Shown here: positions 1-7,665 of the stretch, piece after piece
How positions within the stretch are numbered: position 1 is the stretch's first letter
Layout: the number at the start of each line of letters is the position of its first letter
Origin: Thermoleophilia bacterium
Lineage (GTDB): Bacteria > Actinomycetota > Thermoleophilia > Gaiellales > Gaiellaceae
DNA: 47,732 bases
Assembly: GCA_025929425.1 (NCBI GenBank)
Contig: JAICME010000004.1
Location: 1-47,732 of the forward strand
Direction of reading: 5' to 3'
Position numbers and translations under genes: made by a program
Notes under the pieces: model-generated
Seen by the model: the letters and a program-made list of their open reading frames with translations, nothing else
Database searches by the model: none
What the model was told of the DNA's origin: nothing

Positions 1-498
1 CAGAAGTCACGCTCCGGGTCGCACAAGATGCGCGCCGGGTTCGAGGGCGGGCAGACCACCATCTACATGCGGCTCGGCAAGCTGCGCGGCGCGACGTCGA
101 AGGACGCGATGCCGATCGGACCGTTTCGCACCTACACCCAGCCGGTCAACATCCGGGACCTCGACCGGTTCGACGCCGGCGACGAGGTGACTCCCGAGAC
201 GCTCGTCTCCAAGCGCCTGATCAAGAACACGCGTACCGACGTGAAGCTGCTCGGCGTCGGTGAGATGACGAAGAAGCTCACCGTCCGCGTCCACGCGATC
301 TCGGCGACGGCGCGCGAGAAGATCGAAGGTGCCGGTGGCACCGTCGAGCTCCTACGCGAGCCGAAGGTGAAGAAGGTGCGGCATCGCAAGGCGAAGCCGG
401 CGGCTTCGGAGGAGCCGGAGGCCACGACCGAGGAGCAGCCCGAGGCTGCCGCCGAGGAGCCGGAGGCCTCCGCGGAAAAGACAGAAGGGGAGGAGTAG
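1..498 (+). CDS. rplO: 50S ribosomal protein L15, 5' truncated by the window
   Basis: Large-subunit ribosomal protein. The reading frame is open from base 1 and already inside the gene, beginning in the conserved glycine/arginine-rich stretch (HKMRAGFEGGQ, MRLGKLRG) that precedes the globular L15 domain; the N-terminus lies left of the window. The last roughly 35 residues are an Ala/Glu/Pro-rich acidic tail that ordinary L15 lacks, similar in style to the tail on L21 at 31234-31791. The stop is immediately followed by the secY GTG with no gap, and the GGGGAGGAG before that stop serves as the secY ribosome-binding site. The position at the head of secY-adk-map is the classic spc-operon order. 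Identity is very secure; the function of the tail is unknown. Confidence 0.95.
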   Translation, partial: QKSRSGSHKMRAGFEGGQTTIYMRLGKLRGATSKDAMPIGPFRTYTQPVNIRDLDRFDAGDEVTPETLVSKRLIKNTRTDVKLLGVGEMTKKLTVRVHAISATAREKIEGAGGTVELLREPKVKKVRHRKAKPAASEEPEATTEEQPEAAAEEPEASAEKTEGEE

Positions 499-1761
499 GT
501 GTTCGCCTGGCTCGTCAACGCCTGGCGTGTGCCCGAGCTGCGCAAGCGCCTGCTCTTCACCGCCGGCGTGCTCGCCGTCTACCGCTTCGGCTCGTGGGTG
601 CCTGCGCCCGGGATCAACGAGCAGGCCCTGAGCAGCTTGTTCGGCGGTTCGGCCGGGAACGGCGTGCTCGGCCTTCTCAACCTCTTCTCGGGGTCGGCTC
701 TCTCCCGCTTCTCGCTCTTCGCGCTCGGGATCATGCCCTACGTCACGGCCTCGATCATCTTCCAGGTGCTTGCCGTCGTCGTGCCGTCTCTCGAGCGGCT
801 CCAGAAAGAGGGCGAAGCCGGATACGCGAAGATCACGCAGTACACCCGCTACCTCACCGTGGTGCTGGCGGCGGCTCAGGCGACCGGTTACGCGTTCCTC
901 TTCAAGTCGCAGGTCAATGCCATTCAGAACGCGAACGCGGGCCGGATCATCCTCATCATCCTCACCCTGACGGCGGGCACGGCGCTGCTCATGTGGATGG
1001 GCGAGCAGATCACCAAGCGCGGCATCGGGAACGGCATCTCGCTCCTGATCTTCGCCTCGATCCTCGCCTACGCCCCGGAGGGGATCAGCGGGTGGATCAA
1101 CGGCGGAACGTCCGCGCGGCTCTTCTTCCCGCTCGTCGCCCTGGGCATCGTCGTCTCGGTCGTCTTCGTGATGGAGGGCCAGCGCCGGATCCCGATCCAG
1201 TACGCGCGGCGCCAGCTCGGCAATCGGCAGACGACCGGCGGCTCGACCTACATGCCGCTCAGCGTGGTCATGGCCGGCGTGATCCCGATCATCTTCGCCG
1301 CGGCGATCCTCGCCGTCCCCCAGACGGTCGGCAGCTTCAAGCCGGCCTGGAACATCTGGCTGCAGAACAACTTCAGCCCCACGGGCTGGAAGTACCTGCT
1401 CGCCGAGGCGCTCCTGATCCTGATGATGACCTACTTCTACACATCGGTCGTCTTCAATCCCGTCGACCAGGCCGACAACCTCCGGAAGTACAACGGCTAC
1501 ATCCCGGGCATCCGGCCTGGGCCGCCCACGGCCGCGTACTTCGACCGCGTGCTCAACCGGCTCACCTTCCCGGGGGCGCTCTTCCTCGCGGCGGTGGCGG
1601 TCGCTCCGTCGATCTTCATCGCGCAGTTCCACTTTTCGCAGGCGACCTACCGTGCCCTCGGCGGCACGTCGGTCCTGATCGTCGTCGGCGTGGCGCTCCA
1701 GACCATGCGACAGATGGAGTCGCAGATGGTTATGCGCCACTACGAAGGCTTCCTGCGTTAA
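499..1761 (+). CDS. secY: Protein translocase subunit SecY
   Basis: Core channel of the Sec translocon in the cytoplasmic membrane; partners are SecE, SecG and SecA. The 420-residue length and about ten hydrophobic segments fit the family. Diagnostic motifs visible are GIMPYVTASIIFQ near residue 77 (plug/TM2 region), GEQITKRGIGNG in the loop after TM4, and the YNGYIPGIRPG cytoplasmic loop. GTG start directly abuts the rplO stop, with a strong purine-rich SD in the upstream coding sequence, so the two are translationally coupled. The adk start codon follows the stop codon immediately. Nothing is missing or disrupted. Confidence 0.97.
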   Translation: MFAWLVNAWRVPELRKRLLFTAGVLAVYRFGSWVPAPGINEQALSSLFGGSAGNGVLGLLNLFSGSALSRFSLFALGIMPYVTASIIFQVLAVVVPSLERLQKEGEAGYAKITQYTRYLTVVLAAAQATGYAFLFKSQVNAIQNANAGRIILIILTLTAGTALLMWMGEQITKRGIGNGISLLIFASILAYAPEGISGWINGGTSARLFFPLVALGIVVSVVFVMEGQRRIPIQYARRQLGNRQTTGGSTYMPLSVVMAGVIPIIFAAAILAVPQTVGSFKPAWNIWLQNNFSPTGWKYLLAEALLILMMTYFYTSVVFNPVDQADNLRKYNGYIPGIRPGPPTAAYFDRVLNRLTFPGALFLAAVAVAPSIFIAQFHFSQATYRALGGTSVLIVVGVALQTMRQMESQMVMRHYEGFLR

Positions 1762-2346
1762 ATGAACATTCTCGTGCTGGGGCCGCAGGGTTCCGGCAAG
1801 GGCACGCAGGCCAAGCGCATCAAGGCGATGTACGGGATTCCGCACATCGCAACCGGCGACATGCTCCGTGAGATGCGCGAGCTCGACACGCCCGTCGCCC
1901 GCGAGCTGAGGGCGGTGCTCGACCGCGGCGACCTCGTCGACGACGGGCTGATGATCGAGCTGATCCGCGATCGCCTCGCACGCGGAGACACGGTCGGAGG
2001 CTTCGTCCTCGACGGCTTCCCGCGCACGATGGCGCAGGCAGAAGCGCTCGACGAGCTCCTCCGGGAGCTGGGGCGAGAGCTCGACATCGTCTTCGACCTT
2101 CAGGTCCCGAAGCGGGAGATGCTCCTGGAGCGCCTGCTGCGCCGGGCCGCGGAGGAAGGACGCGCGGACGATACGCCCGAGGTGATCGGGCGCCGGCTCG
2201 AGCTCTACGAGAGCGAAACGGCGCCGCTCGTCGACTATTACCGCACGCACCAGGCTAACGTCGTCGGCATCCACGCCGACCGGAGTGTCGACGAGGTGTT
2301 CCACGAGGTGGAGAGGTCGCTGGAATCCGTGGAGGCTCGGGCTTGA
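1762..2346 (+). CDS. adk: Adenylate kinase
   Basis: Interconverts ATP + AMP and 2 ADP in the cytoplasm. The 194-residue protein has the P-loop GPQGSGKGT (residues 7-15), the AMP-binding stretch ATGDMLR, and the LDGFPRT motif. The LID is the short type: there is no four-cysteine zinc knuckle and the segment RRAAEEGRADDTPEVI bridges it, as in other actinobacterial enzymes, instead of the roughly 215-residue long form. ATG start lies directly after the secY stop. Its own stop overlaps the TTG start of map (TTGA). Location between secY and map is the usual spc-operon arrangement. Confidence 0.96.
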   Translation: MNILVLGPQGSGKGTQAKRIKAMYGIPHIATGDMLREMRELDTPVARELRAVLDRGDLVDDGLMIELIRDRLARGDTVGGFVLDGFPRTMAQAEALDELLRELGRELDIVFDLQVPKREMLLERLLRRAAEEGRADDTPEVIGRRLELYESETAPLVDYYRTHQANVVGIHADRSVDEVFHEVERSLESVEARA

Positions 2347-3176
2347 TCATCCGGAAGTCCGACGCCGAGATCGAGGGGATGGCCCGCGCCGGCGCACTCC
2401 TCTCGGAGACGCTCGCGCTCGTCGCCGAGCATCTCGAACCCGGCGTGGAGATGCTCGAGCTCGACCGCATCGCCGACGAGCACATCGCCGCGAAGGGCGG
2501 AAAGCCGACCTCGAAGGGCTACAAGGGTTTCCCGGCTGCGCTCTGCATCTCCCCGAACTCGATGGTCGTGCACGGGATCCCCGACGACTACTGCGCCCGG
2601 GAAGGCGACCTGATCTCGGTCGACCTCGGCATCACGCTCGACGGCCTCGTCGCCGACAGCGCGGTGACGCTGCCCGTCGGCGAGATCGCACCCGAAGCGC
2701 AGCGGTTGCTCGACGTCTGCCGCGAGGCGCTCGATGCAGGCATCGAGCAGGCCCGCGTCGGGAACCACCTCTCCGACATCTCGCATGCCGTTCAGATCGT
2801 CGTCGAGGCCGCCGGCTTCTCCGTCGTGCGGAGCCTCGTCGGGCACGGCGTCGGCCGCTCGTACCACGAGGACCCGCAGATCCCGAACTACGGCCCTCCC
2901 GGCCGCGGGCCGGTGCTGCAGGCGGGCATGACCCTCGCGATCGAGCCGATGATCACGGCGGGCGAGCCGGACGTGTACGTCCATGCCGACGAGTGGTCGA
3001 TCTCGTCCGTCGACGAGTCCCTCGCGGCCCATTTCGAGCACACGGTCGCGGTCACGGCGGAGGGCCCCCGCATCCTGACCTTGCTGGAAGCGTCGGCGGC
3101 AAAACCGACGACGCCCGGCGGCGAGACCGCCCCGCCTTCGGCGGCGCCAGGGGCGAAGGCCCCTTTGCTACGATGA
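2343..3176 (+). CDS. map: Type I methionine aminopeptidase
   Basis: Removes the initiator methionine from nascent proteins. The M24 metallopeptidase fold is evident: metal ligands lie in [16 protein letters not shown] (two Asp), [13 protein letters not shown] (His), AIEPMIT (Glu) and FEHTVAVT (Glu). TTG start overlaps the adk stop by four bases. The conserved enzyme ends near residue 250; the remaining residues are a Gly/Ala/Pro-rich tail encoded by palindromic DNA (3130-3165) that can fold as small hairpins and sits just before a possible internal promoter for infA. The tail is therefore probably a by-product of intergenic-type sequence being read through, an inference. Confidence 0.95.
   Translation: MIIRKSDAEIEGMARAGALLSETLALVAEHLEPGVEMLELDRIADEHIAAKGGKPTSKGYKGFPAALCISPNSMVVHGIPDDYCAREGDLISVDLGITLDGLVADSAVTLPVGEIAPEAQRLLDVCREALDAGIEQARVGNHLSDISHAVQIVVEAAGFSVVRSLVGHGVGRSYHEDPQIPNYGPPGRGPVLQAGMTLAIEPMITAGEPDVYVHADEWSISSVDESLAAHFEHTVAVTAEGPRILTLLEASAAKPTTPGGETAPPSAAPGAKAPLLR
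3169..3174 (+). promoter_or_regulatory. Possible -10 (TACGAT) for the infA-rpmJ-rps cluster
   Basis: TACGAT fits the TANNNT actinobacterial -10 pattern and lies in the last codons of map, 69 nt before the infA start. No convincing -35 is visible. It would allow the infA-rplQ segment to be transcribed independently of secY-adk-map. Weak evidence. Confidence 0.3.
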
Positions 3177-3185
3177 CCGCCTTCC

Positions 3186-3206
3186 GCGCACGGCTCCGCC
3201 GTGCGC
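3186..3206 (+). terminator. Nine-bp perfect stem-loop between map and infA
   Basis: GCGCACGGC and GCCGTGCGC pair perfectly around a TCC loop. There is no T-tract, so it may be a weak or rho-type terminator, an RNA processing signal, or a leader structure of infA. It is the strongest hairpin within the ribosomal cluster. Confidence 0.45.
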
Positions 3207-3243
3207 GTGTGCGCGTCTGAGACACCTATTCACTGAAGGGAAT

Positions 3244-3468
3244 TTGCCTACCAAGGAAGAGAAGATCGAGGTCGAAGGCGAGGTCGTCGAAGCGCTCCCG
3301 AGCACGATGTTCCGGGTGCAGCTCGACGGAGGTGGCCACACCGTGCTCGCGACCATCTCCGGGAAGATGCGGAAGCACTACATCCGGATCCTCCCGGGCG
3401 ACAAGGTCAAGGTCGAGCTCAGTCCCTACGACCTCAATCGCGGCCGGATCACTTACCGGCACCGCTGA
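3244..3468 (+). CDS. infA: Translation initiation factor IF-1
   Basis: Binds the 30S A site and stabilises initiation complexes. The 74-residue OB-fold protein shows the hallmark [35 protein letters not shown] and [10 protein letters not shown] stretches. The start is TTG, preceded closely by GAAGGGA; no ATG or GTG is available that keeps the conserved N-terminus. Slightly unusual is DGGGHTVLA, with one more Gly than typical. It heads the infA-rpmJ-rpsM-rpsK-rpsD-rpoA-rplQ run and may have its own promoter in the 67-nt gap after map. Confidence 0.97.
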   Translation: MPTKEEKIEVEGEVVEALPSTMFRVQLDGGGHTVLATISGKMRKHYIRILPGDKVKVELSPYDLNRGRITYRHR

Positions 3469-3478
3469 GGGGAACACC

Positions 3479-3592
3479 ATGAAAGTACGCCCGTCCGTCA
3501 AGCCCATGTGCGAGCGCTGCCGCGTCATCAAGCGGCACGGCACGACCATGGTCATTTGCTCCAACCCGCGGCACAAGCAGAGGCAGGGCTAA
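3479..3592 (+). CDS. rpmJ: 50S ribosomal protein L36 (zinc-binding form)
   Basis: Smallest large-subunit protein, 37 residues, beginning [14 protein letters not shown]. The zinc ligands C11, C14, C27 and H32 (CxxC...CxNPxH) are all present, so this is the zinc-containing C+ paralogue. ATG start is preceded by GAGGGGAAC. The TAA stop directly abuts the rpsM GTG start. Too short for many gene callers but unambiguous. Confidence 0.95.
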   Translation: MKVRPSVKPMCERCRVIKRHGTTMVICSNPRHKQRQG

Positions 3593-3967
3593 GTGGCACG
3601 CATCGCCGGAGTCAACCTTCCGAACCAGAAGCGGCTCGAGATCGGGCTGACCTACATCTACGGGATCGGCCAGCCGACCGCGCGCAAAGTCGCGGCCGAG
3701 CTCGGGCTCAACCCGGACACGAAGGTCAAGGACCTCACCGACGAAGAGGTCACCAAGCTCCGCAACTTCATCGATTCGAACCTCGAGGTCGAAGGTGACC
3801 TGCGCCGCGACAGGCAGCAGGCGATCAAGCGGCTGTCCGAGATCGGCGCGTACCGGGGCATCCGCCACCGGCGCGGGCTACCCGTGAACGGGCAGCGGAC
3901 GAAGACGAACGCCCGGACCCGCAAGGGCCCGAAGAAGACCGTCGGACGCGGAAAGAAGGCGAAGTAG
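3593..3967 (+). CDS. rpsM: 30S ribosomal protein S13
   Basis: Head protein of the 30S subunit contacting 16S rRNA, P-site tRNA and L5/L31. The 124-residue sequence has the N-terminal [25 protein letters not shown], the [28 protein letters not shown] signature and a basic Lys-rich tail. GTG start immediately follows the rpmJ TAA; the SD is within the end of rpmJ (AGAGGCAGG). Gap to rpsK is one base. Confidence 0.97.
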   Translation: MARIAGVNLPNQKRLEIGLTYIYGIGQPTARKVAAELGLNPDTKVKDLTDEEVTKLRNFIDSNLEVEGDLRRDRQQAIKRLSEIGAYRGIRHRRGLPVNGQRTKTNARTRKGPKKTVGRGKKAK

Positions 3968-3968
3968 C

Positions 3969-4376
3969 GTGGCACCTCCTCGCCGTGCCGCGGCCACACG
4001 CGGCCGCACGCGTCGTCGCGTCCGAAAGAACATCGCCGTCGGCCAGGCGCACATCAAGACGAGCTTCAACAACACGATCGTGGCCCTGACGGACCGCGAG
4101 GGGAACGTGATCGCGTGGGAGTCCGCCGGCTCGGCCGGCTTCAAGGGCTCGCGCAAGTCGACGCCGTTCGCTGCTCAGGTGACCGCGGACGCCGCAGCGC
4201 GCAAGGGGATGGAGCACGGCCTCCAGAAGGTCGAGGTCTTCGTCAAGGGGCCGGGCTCCGGCCGCGAGACCGCGATCCGCTCCCTGCAGGCCGCGGGCCT
4301 CGAGATCCTGTCCGTCAAGGACGTCACGCCGCAGGCGCACAACGGCGTACGCCCGAGGAAGCGGAGGCGCGTCTAG
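3969..4376 (+). CDS. rpsK: 30S ribosomal protein S11
   Basis: Platform protein of the 30S subunit. The 135-residue product shows [38 protein letters not shown] and the C-terminal [18 protein letters not shown] signature. The N-terminus is short and Arg-rich. GTG start is one base after the rpsM stop; the terminal TAG shares its G with the GTG start of rpsD (TAGTG), a translational-coupling overlap. Confidence 0.97.
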   Translation: MAPPRRAAATRGRTRRRVRKNIAVGQAHIKTSFNNTIVALTDREGNVIAWESAGSAGFKGSRKSTPFAAQVTADAAARKGMEHGLQKVEVFVKGPGSGRETAIRSLQAAGLEILSVKDVTPQAHNGVRPRKRRRV

Positions 4377-4996
4377 TGGCCAGAGATCTCGGGCCGAAGT
4401 GCCGCATCTGCCGCCGCGAGGGGATGAAGCTCTTCCTCAAGGGTGAGCGCTGCCTGACGGAGAAGTGTGCGATCGAGCGTCGTTCCTATCCGCCGGGCGA
4501 GCACGGCCGTGGCCGCATCAAGCAGAGCGAGTACCTGCTGCAGCTGCGCGAGAAGCAGAAGGCGCGCCGCTACTACGGCCTGCTCGAGAAGCAGTTCCGT
4601 ACGTACTACGACAAGGCGTCCAAGCGCTCCGGTGTGACCGGCGAGGAGCTGCTGCGGATGCTCGAAACCCGGCTCGACAACGTCGTCTACCGGCTCGGCT
4701 TTGCCGCCTCGCGCGCGCAGGCACGCCAGCTCGTACGGCACGGACACTTCCAGGTCAACGGGCGGCGGGTGAACATCCCCAGCTACCAGGTGCGACCGAA
4801 CGACGTCGTCACCGTTGCGTCGAGCTCCTCGGCGCAGCAGGTGATCAGGGACGCGACCGATCTCGTTTCGACGGTCGCTCCATGGCTACAAGCCGACCAC
4901 GACGGGCTCACCGGCAAGATGCTCAAACAGCCCGAGCGTGACGAAATCGACACGCCGGTGCAGGAGCAGCTGATCGTCGAGCTCTACTCGAAGTAA
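4376..4996 (+). CDS. rpsD: 30S ribosomal protein S4 (four-cysteine form)
   Basis: Primary 16S rRNA-binding and assembly protein, 206 residues from the GTG that overlaps the rpsK stop. C9, C12, C26 and C31 reproduce the zinc-binding arrangement of the C+ S4 type. The S4 RNA-binding domain is visible in [20 protein letters not shown] and [16 protein letters not shown] longer open frame extends upstream through rpsK but is not the gene. In many bacteria S4 represses its own operon; no specific operator was recognised here. Confidence 0.96.
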   Translation: MARDLGPKCRICRREGMKLFLKGERCLTEKCAIERRSYPPGEHGRGRIKQSEYLLQLREKQKARRYYGLLEKQFRTYYDKASKRSGVTGEELLRMLETRLDNVVYRLGFAASRAQARQLVRHGHFQVNGRRVNIPSYQVRPNDVVTVASSSSAQQVIRDATDLVSTVAPWLQADHDGLTGKMLKQPERDEIDTPVQEQLIVELYSK

Positions 4997-5014
4997 CGGA
5001 AAGAGGGAACTTCT

Positions 5015-6001
5015 TTGGCGACTAGAGAAATGGACTTCCAGATCCCGAAGATCGTCCACGAGGACGCGGACGACCATCGCGGGGTCTTTGCAATCGAGCC
5101 GCTCGACCGCGGCTTCGGACACACCTTCGGCAACTCGCTGCGCCGCGTGCTGCTCTCCTCGCTGGAGGGCGCCGCCGTCACGTCCGTCAAGGTCGAAGGG
5201 ACGGCGCACGAGTTCACGACCCTGCCGGGCGTCCGCGAGGACGTCACCGACATCATCCTGAACCTGAAGAACCTCGTCGCACGGCTCCACGGCGAGTCGC
5301 CCGAGATCGAGGTGCACATCGCGAAGAAGGGGCCGGGCGTAGTGACGGCCGCCGACATCGAGGCGCCCGCCGACCTCGAGATCCTCAACCCGGAGCTCGA
5401 GATCGCGAACCTGTCCGACAAGGGTAGGCTCGAGGTGACGTTGACGATCGGGCGCGGCCGGGGCTACTCGCCGGCCGAGCTCAACCGGGGCCCGCAGCAC
5501 ACGATCGGTGTCATTCCCATGGACTCGATCTTCTCGCCGGTGCGCCGCGTCGCGTACCAGGTGGAGGCTGCCCGCGTCGGCCAGCGGACGGACTACGACA
5601 AGCTCACGCTCGACATCACGACCGACGGCTCGGTCGAGCCGAAGGACGCGCTCGGCGAGGCCGCCGAGATCCTGATCCGCCAGCTCGCGATCTTCACCGA
5701 TCTCGACCGGATCGAGGGCTTCGGGGAGGCCGCGCCGGTCGACGGCGGAGTCACACCCGAAACGGCGCTCGCGCACGGGATGGAGAACTTCCCGATCGAG
5801 GAGCTCGAGCTCGGCGTCCGCTCGTACAACTGTCTCAAGCGGGTCGGGATCGAGACGATCGGCGACCTCGTCATGAAGACCGAGCAGGAGCTGGCTGCGA
5901 TCCCGAACTTCGGCAAGAAGTCGATCGAGGAAGTGCGCGAGACGCTCTCGCAGCACGGCCTCCATCTCCGCGGCGAGAACGGCTCCGGCGGCTTCGAGTA
6001 A
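5015..6001 (+). CDS. rpoA: DNA-directed RNA polymerase subunit alpha
   Basis: Assembly scaffold and activator/UP-element contact of RNA polymerase, 328 residues. The N-terminal domain shows EPLDRGFGHTFGNSLRRVLLSSLEGAAVTSVKVEG and the conserved GVREDVTDIILNLK; the C-terminal domain (about 260-320) carries ELELGVRSYNCLKRVGI and NFGKKSIEEV. The TTG start is chosen because AAGAGGGA lies seven bases upstream; an internal ATG at 5030 would remove only MATRE and cannot be excluded. It follows rpsD by 18 nt and precedes rplQ by 11 nt, the standard alpha-operon layout. Confidence 0.96.
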   Translation: MATREMDFQIPKIVHEDADDHRGVFAIEPLDRGFGHTFGNSLRRVLLSSLEGAAVTSVKVEGTAHEFTTLPGVREDVTDIILNLKNLVARLHGESPEIEVHIAKKGPGVVTAADIEAPADLEILNPELEIANLSDKGRLEVTLTIGRGRGYSPAELNRGPQHTIGVIPMDSIFSPVRRVAYQVEAARVGQRTDYDKLTLDITTDGSVEPKDALGEAAEILIRQLAIFTDLDRIEGFGEAAPVDGGVTPETALAHGMENFPIEELELGVRSYNCLKRVGIETIGDLVMKTEQELAAIPNFGKKSIEEVRETLSQHGLHLRGENGSGGFE

Positions 6002-6012
6002 GGGAACCTGCG

Positions 6013-6375
6013 ATGCGTCACGCCCGCACTGGGAAGAAGCTCGGCCGCGACGCGGCGCATCGCAAGGCGCTCTACGCGAACCTCGCCTGCTCTCTGATCG
6101 AGCATGGCCGGATCCGGACGACCGAGGCGAAGGCAAAGGCGGTGAAGCCGTTCGCCGAGCAGATGATCACGCTGGGCCGGCGCGGAGACCTGCACGCTCG
6201 CCGGCAGGCGCTCTCCGTACTGCGCTCGCAGGAGGTCGTGCACAAGCTCTTCGCCGACGTCGGCCCGCGAATGGCCGACCGGCCCGGCGGCTACTCCCGC
6301 ATCGTCAAGCTCGGGCACCGTCCAGGCGACGCAGCCGAGATGGTCTATCTCGAGCTCGTCGACTTCGAGCCGTAG
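6013..6375 (+). CDS. rplQ: 50S ribosomal protein L17
   Basis: Large-subunit protein near the exit tunnel. The 120-residue sequence begins MRHARTGKKLGRDAAHRKAL and includes RIRTTEAKAKAVKPFAEQ and RPGDAAEMVYLEL. ATG start with AAGGGAACC upstream. It ends the ribosomal run: only three bases separate its stop from the convergent stop of the VIT-type gene, leaving no room for a conventional terminator. Confidence 0.97.
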   Translation: MRHARTGKKLGRDAAHRKALYANLACSLIEHGRIRTTEAKAKAVKPFAEQMITLGRRGDLHARRQALSVLRSQEVVHKLFADVGPRMADRPGGYSRIVKLGHRPGDAAEMVYLELVDFEP

Positions 6376-6378
6376 CCG

Positions 6379-6873
6379 TTAGCCCCCGACAGGGGCTCCG
6401 AGCACGGATCCGAGGCCTGCGCTGATCGCGGCGATGAGGATGCCTGCAAACGTGACGATTCCCAGGGCGCGGATGAAGGTGTCCTGGAAGAAGCGGTAGC
6501 GGAAGTACGCGAGCATCAGCAGCTCGAACGCGACGATGGCGACCGCGAAGAAGAGGGCCACGTGGTAGTTCGAGATCAGGAACGGAAGGGAGTGGAGGAT
6601 CCCGCCGAGGAATGTGCCGCCACCGGTGATCGTCCCGCGCACCCAGGGACTGCCGCGGCCGGTCAGCTCGCCCGTGTCCGAGAGCGCCTCCGAGAAGCCC
6701 ATGCTGATCGCGGCGCCGAGCGATGTCGCCAGGCCGGCGATGAACGCGTAGCGCGTGTCGTGAGAGGCGAGCACGACTGCGAAGATCGGCGCAAGCGTCG
6801 ACAGCGAGCCGTCGATGAGGCCCACCATCGCCGGCTGGACACGCTGGAGGAGAAAGGTGTGCTCATCGCTCAC
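6379..6873 (-). CDS. VIT/CCC1-family membrane protein, stand-alone MbfA-like domain
   Basis: Probable iron or manganese exporter in the cytoplasmic membrane. The 164-residue protein has about five hydrophobic segments and the VIT-family signatures VGLIDGSLSTLAPIF and ATSLGAAISMGFSEALSD, followed by GRGSPWVRG. These resemble the C-terminal membrane half of MbfA (ferritin-like plus VIT), but no ferritin-like domain is present. I chose the GTG at 6873 over a more upstream ATG because a TATACT hexamer lies seven bases before it, which would make the mRNA leaderless. The gene sits reversed between rplQ and truA, breaking a commonly contiguous order. Substrate is inferred only from the family. Confidence 0.75.
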   Translation of the reverse strand: MSDEHTFLLQRVQPAMVGLIDGSLSTLAPIFAVVLASHDTRYAFIAGLATSLGAAISMGFSEALSDTGELTGRGSPWVRGTITGGGTFLGGILHSLPFLISNYHVALFFAVAIVAFELLMLAYFRYRFFQDTFIRALGIVTFAGILIAAISAGLGSVLGAPVGG

Positions 6874-6880
6874 AAAGTAG

Positions 6881-6886
6881 AGTATA
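6881..6886 (-). promoter_or_regulatory. Leaderless-type promoter of the VIT gene
   Basis: TATACT, five of six to TATAAT and preceded by TGT as an extended -10, ends seven bases before the GTG at 6873. The surrounding 40 bp is conspicuously AT-rich for this genome. The -35 is weak. Confidence 0.55.
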
Positions 6887-6922
6887 ACAAACGAGGTGCA
6901 AGTTAATAGAGCATAAGGAACA

Positions 6923-6951
6923 CCTGACAAGAGCAGTCAGGACGCCCTGAC
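6923..6951 (+). promoter_or_regulatory. Alternating inverted repeats in the truA leader
   Basis: CCTGAC (6923-6928), GTCAGG (6936-6941) and CCTGAC (6946-6951) lie in series directly before the truA ATG. The middle element, which also contains the only SD-like AGGA, can pair with either flank. This could gate truA translation; function is inferred only from the layout. Confidence 0.4.
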
Positions 6952-7665
6952 ATGCGGCTCATCCTGAGGCTCGAATATGACGGCACGCCGTTCCACGGGT
7001 GGGCCGCTCAGCCGGGCCTGCCGACGGTGGAAGCGGCCCTGCGGGAGGCGCTCGCCGGAACCTTCGCCTCGGTGGAGAATCTTGCCGTCGCCGGCCGCAC
7101 GGACGCTGGTGTGCACGCGCTCGGCCAGGTCGTATCCGTCGACGTCGAGGGCGGGCCGCCGCCGGAGCGCGCAGCCGCGGCGCTGAATCCGCGCCTCCCC
7201 GAGGAGATCACCGTTTCCTCGTCGGTTCCGGCGTCCGACGACTTTCACGCTCGCCACTCGGCGCGCTCGCGCAGCTACCGGTACCGGCTCTTCACCCGCG
7301 CGACGCCCTCGCCGTTCGAGCTGCGGCGGAGTTGGTGGTTTCCGCGCCCTCTCGACGAAGATGGGCTCCGCGCGGCTGCAGGTGCGCTCATCGGTGAGCA
7401 CGACTTCCGGGCGTTCACTCCCACCCAGACCCAGCACGAAATCTTCGTCCGGATCGTCGAGCGGGCGGAGTGGATCCGGCGCGGCGATCACCTCGATTTC
7501 GAGATCACGGCCGACAGCTACCTCCGTCACATGGTGCGCAGCCTCGTCGGCACGATGGTCGAGGCGCCGGGCGAGATGGCGGAGCTGCTCGAGGGGCGGC
7601 AGCGCTCCGACGCCGGCGCGACGGCCCCGCCGTGGGGCCTGTATCTCGTCTCAGTCGCCTACTAG
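6952..7665 (+). CDS. truA: tRNA pseudouridine(38-40) synthase TruA
   Basis: Isomerises uridine at positions 38-40 of the tRNA anticodon arm. The 237-residue protein has the catalytic motif [10 protein letters not shown] with D51 as the nucleophile, the YRYRLF strand, and the C-terminal [14 protein letters not shown] motif. ATG start lies at the end of the repeat-bearing leader. Its 3' end overlaps the convergent GH38 gene by 15 bases. In many bacteria truA follows rplQ directly and precedes rplM-rpsI; here a reversed gene intervenes and rplM-rpsI are absent from the window. Confidence 0.95.
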   Translation: MRLILRLEYDGTPFHGWAAQPGLPTVEAALREALAGTFASVENLAVAGRTDAGVHALGQVVSVDVEGGPPPERAAAALNPRLPEEITVSSSVPASDDFHARHSARSRSYRYRLFTRATPSPFELRRSWWFPRPLDEDGLRAAAGALIGEHDFRAFTPTQTQHEIFVRIVERAEWIRRGDHLDFEITADSYLRHMVRSLVGTMVEAPGEMAELLEGRQRSDAGATAPPWGLYLVSVAY

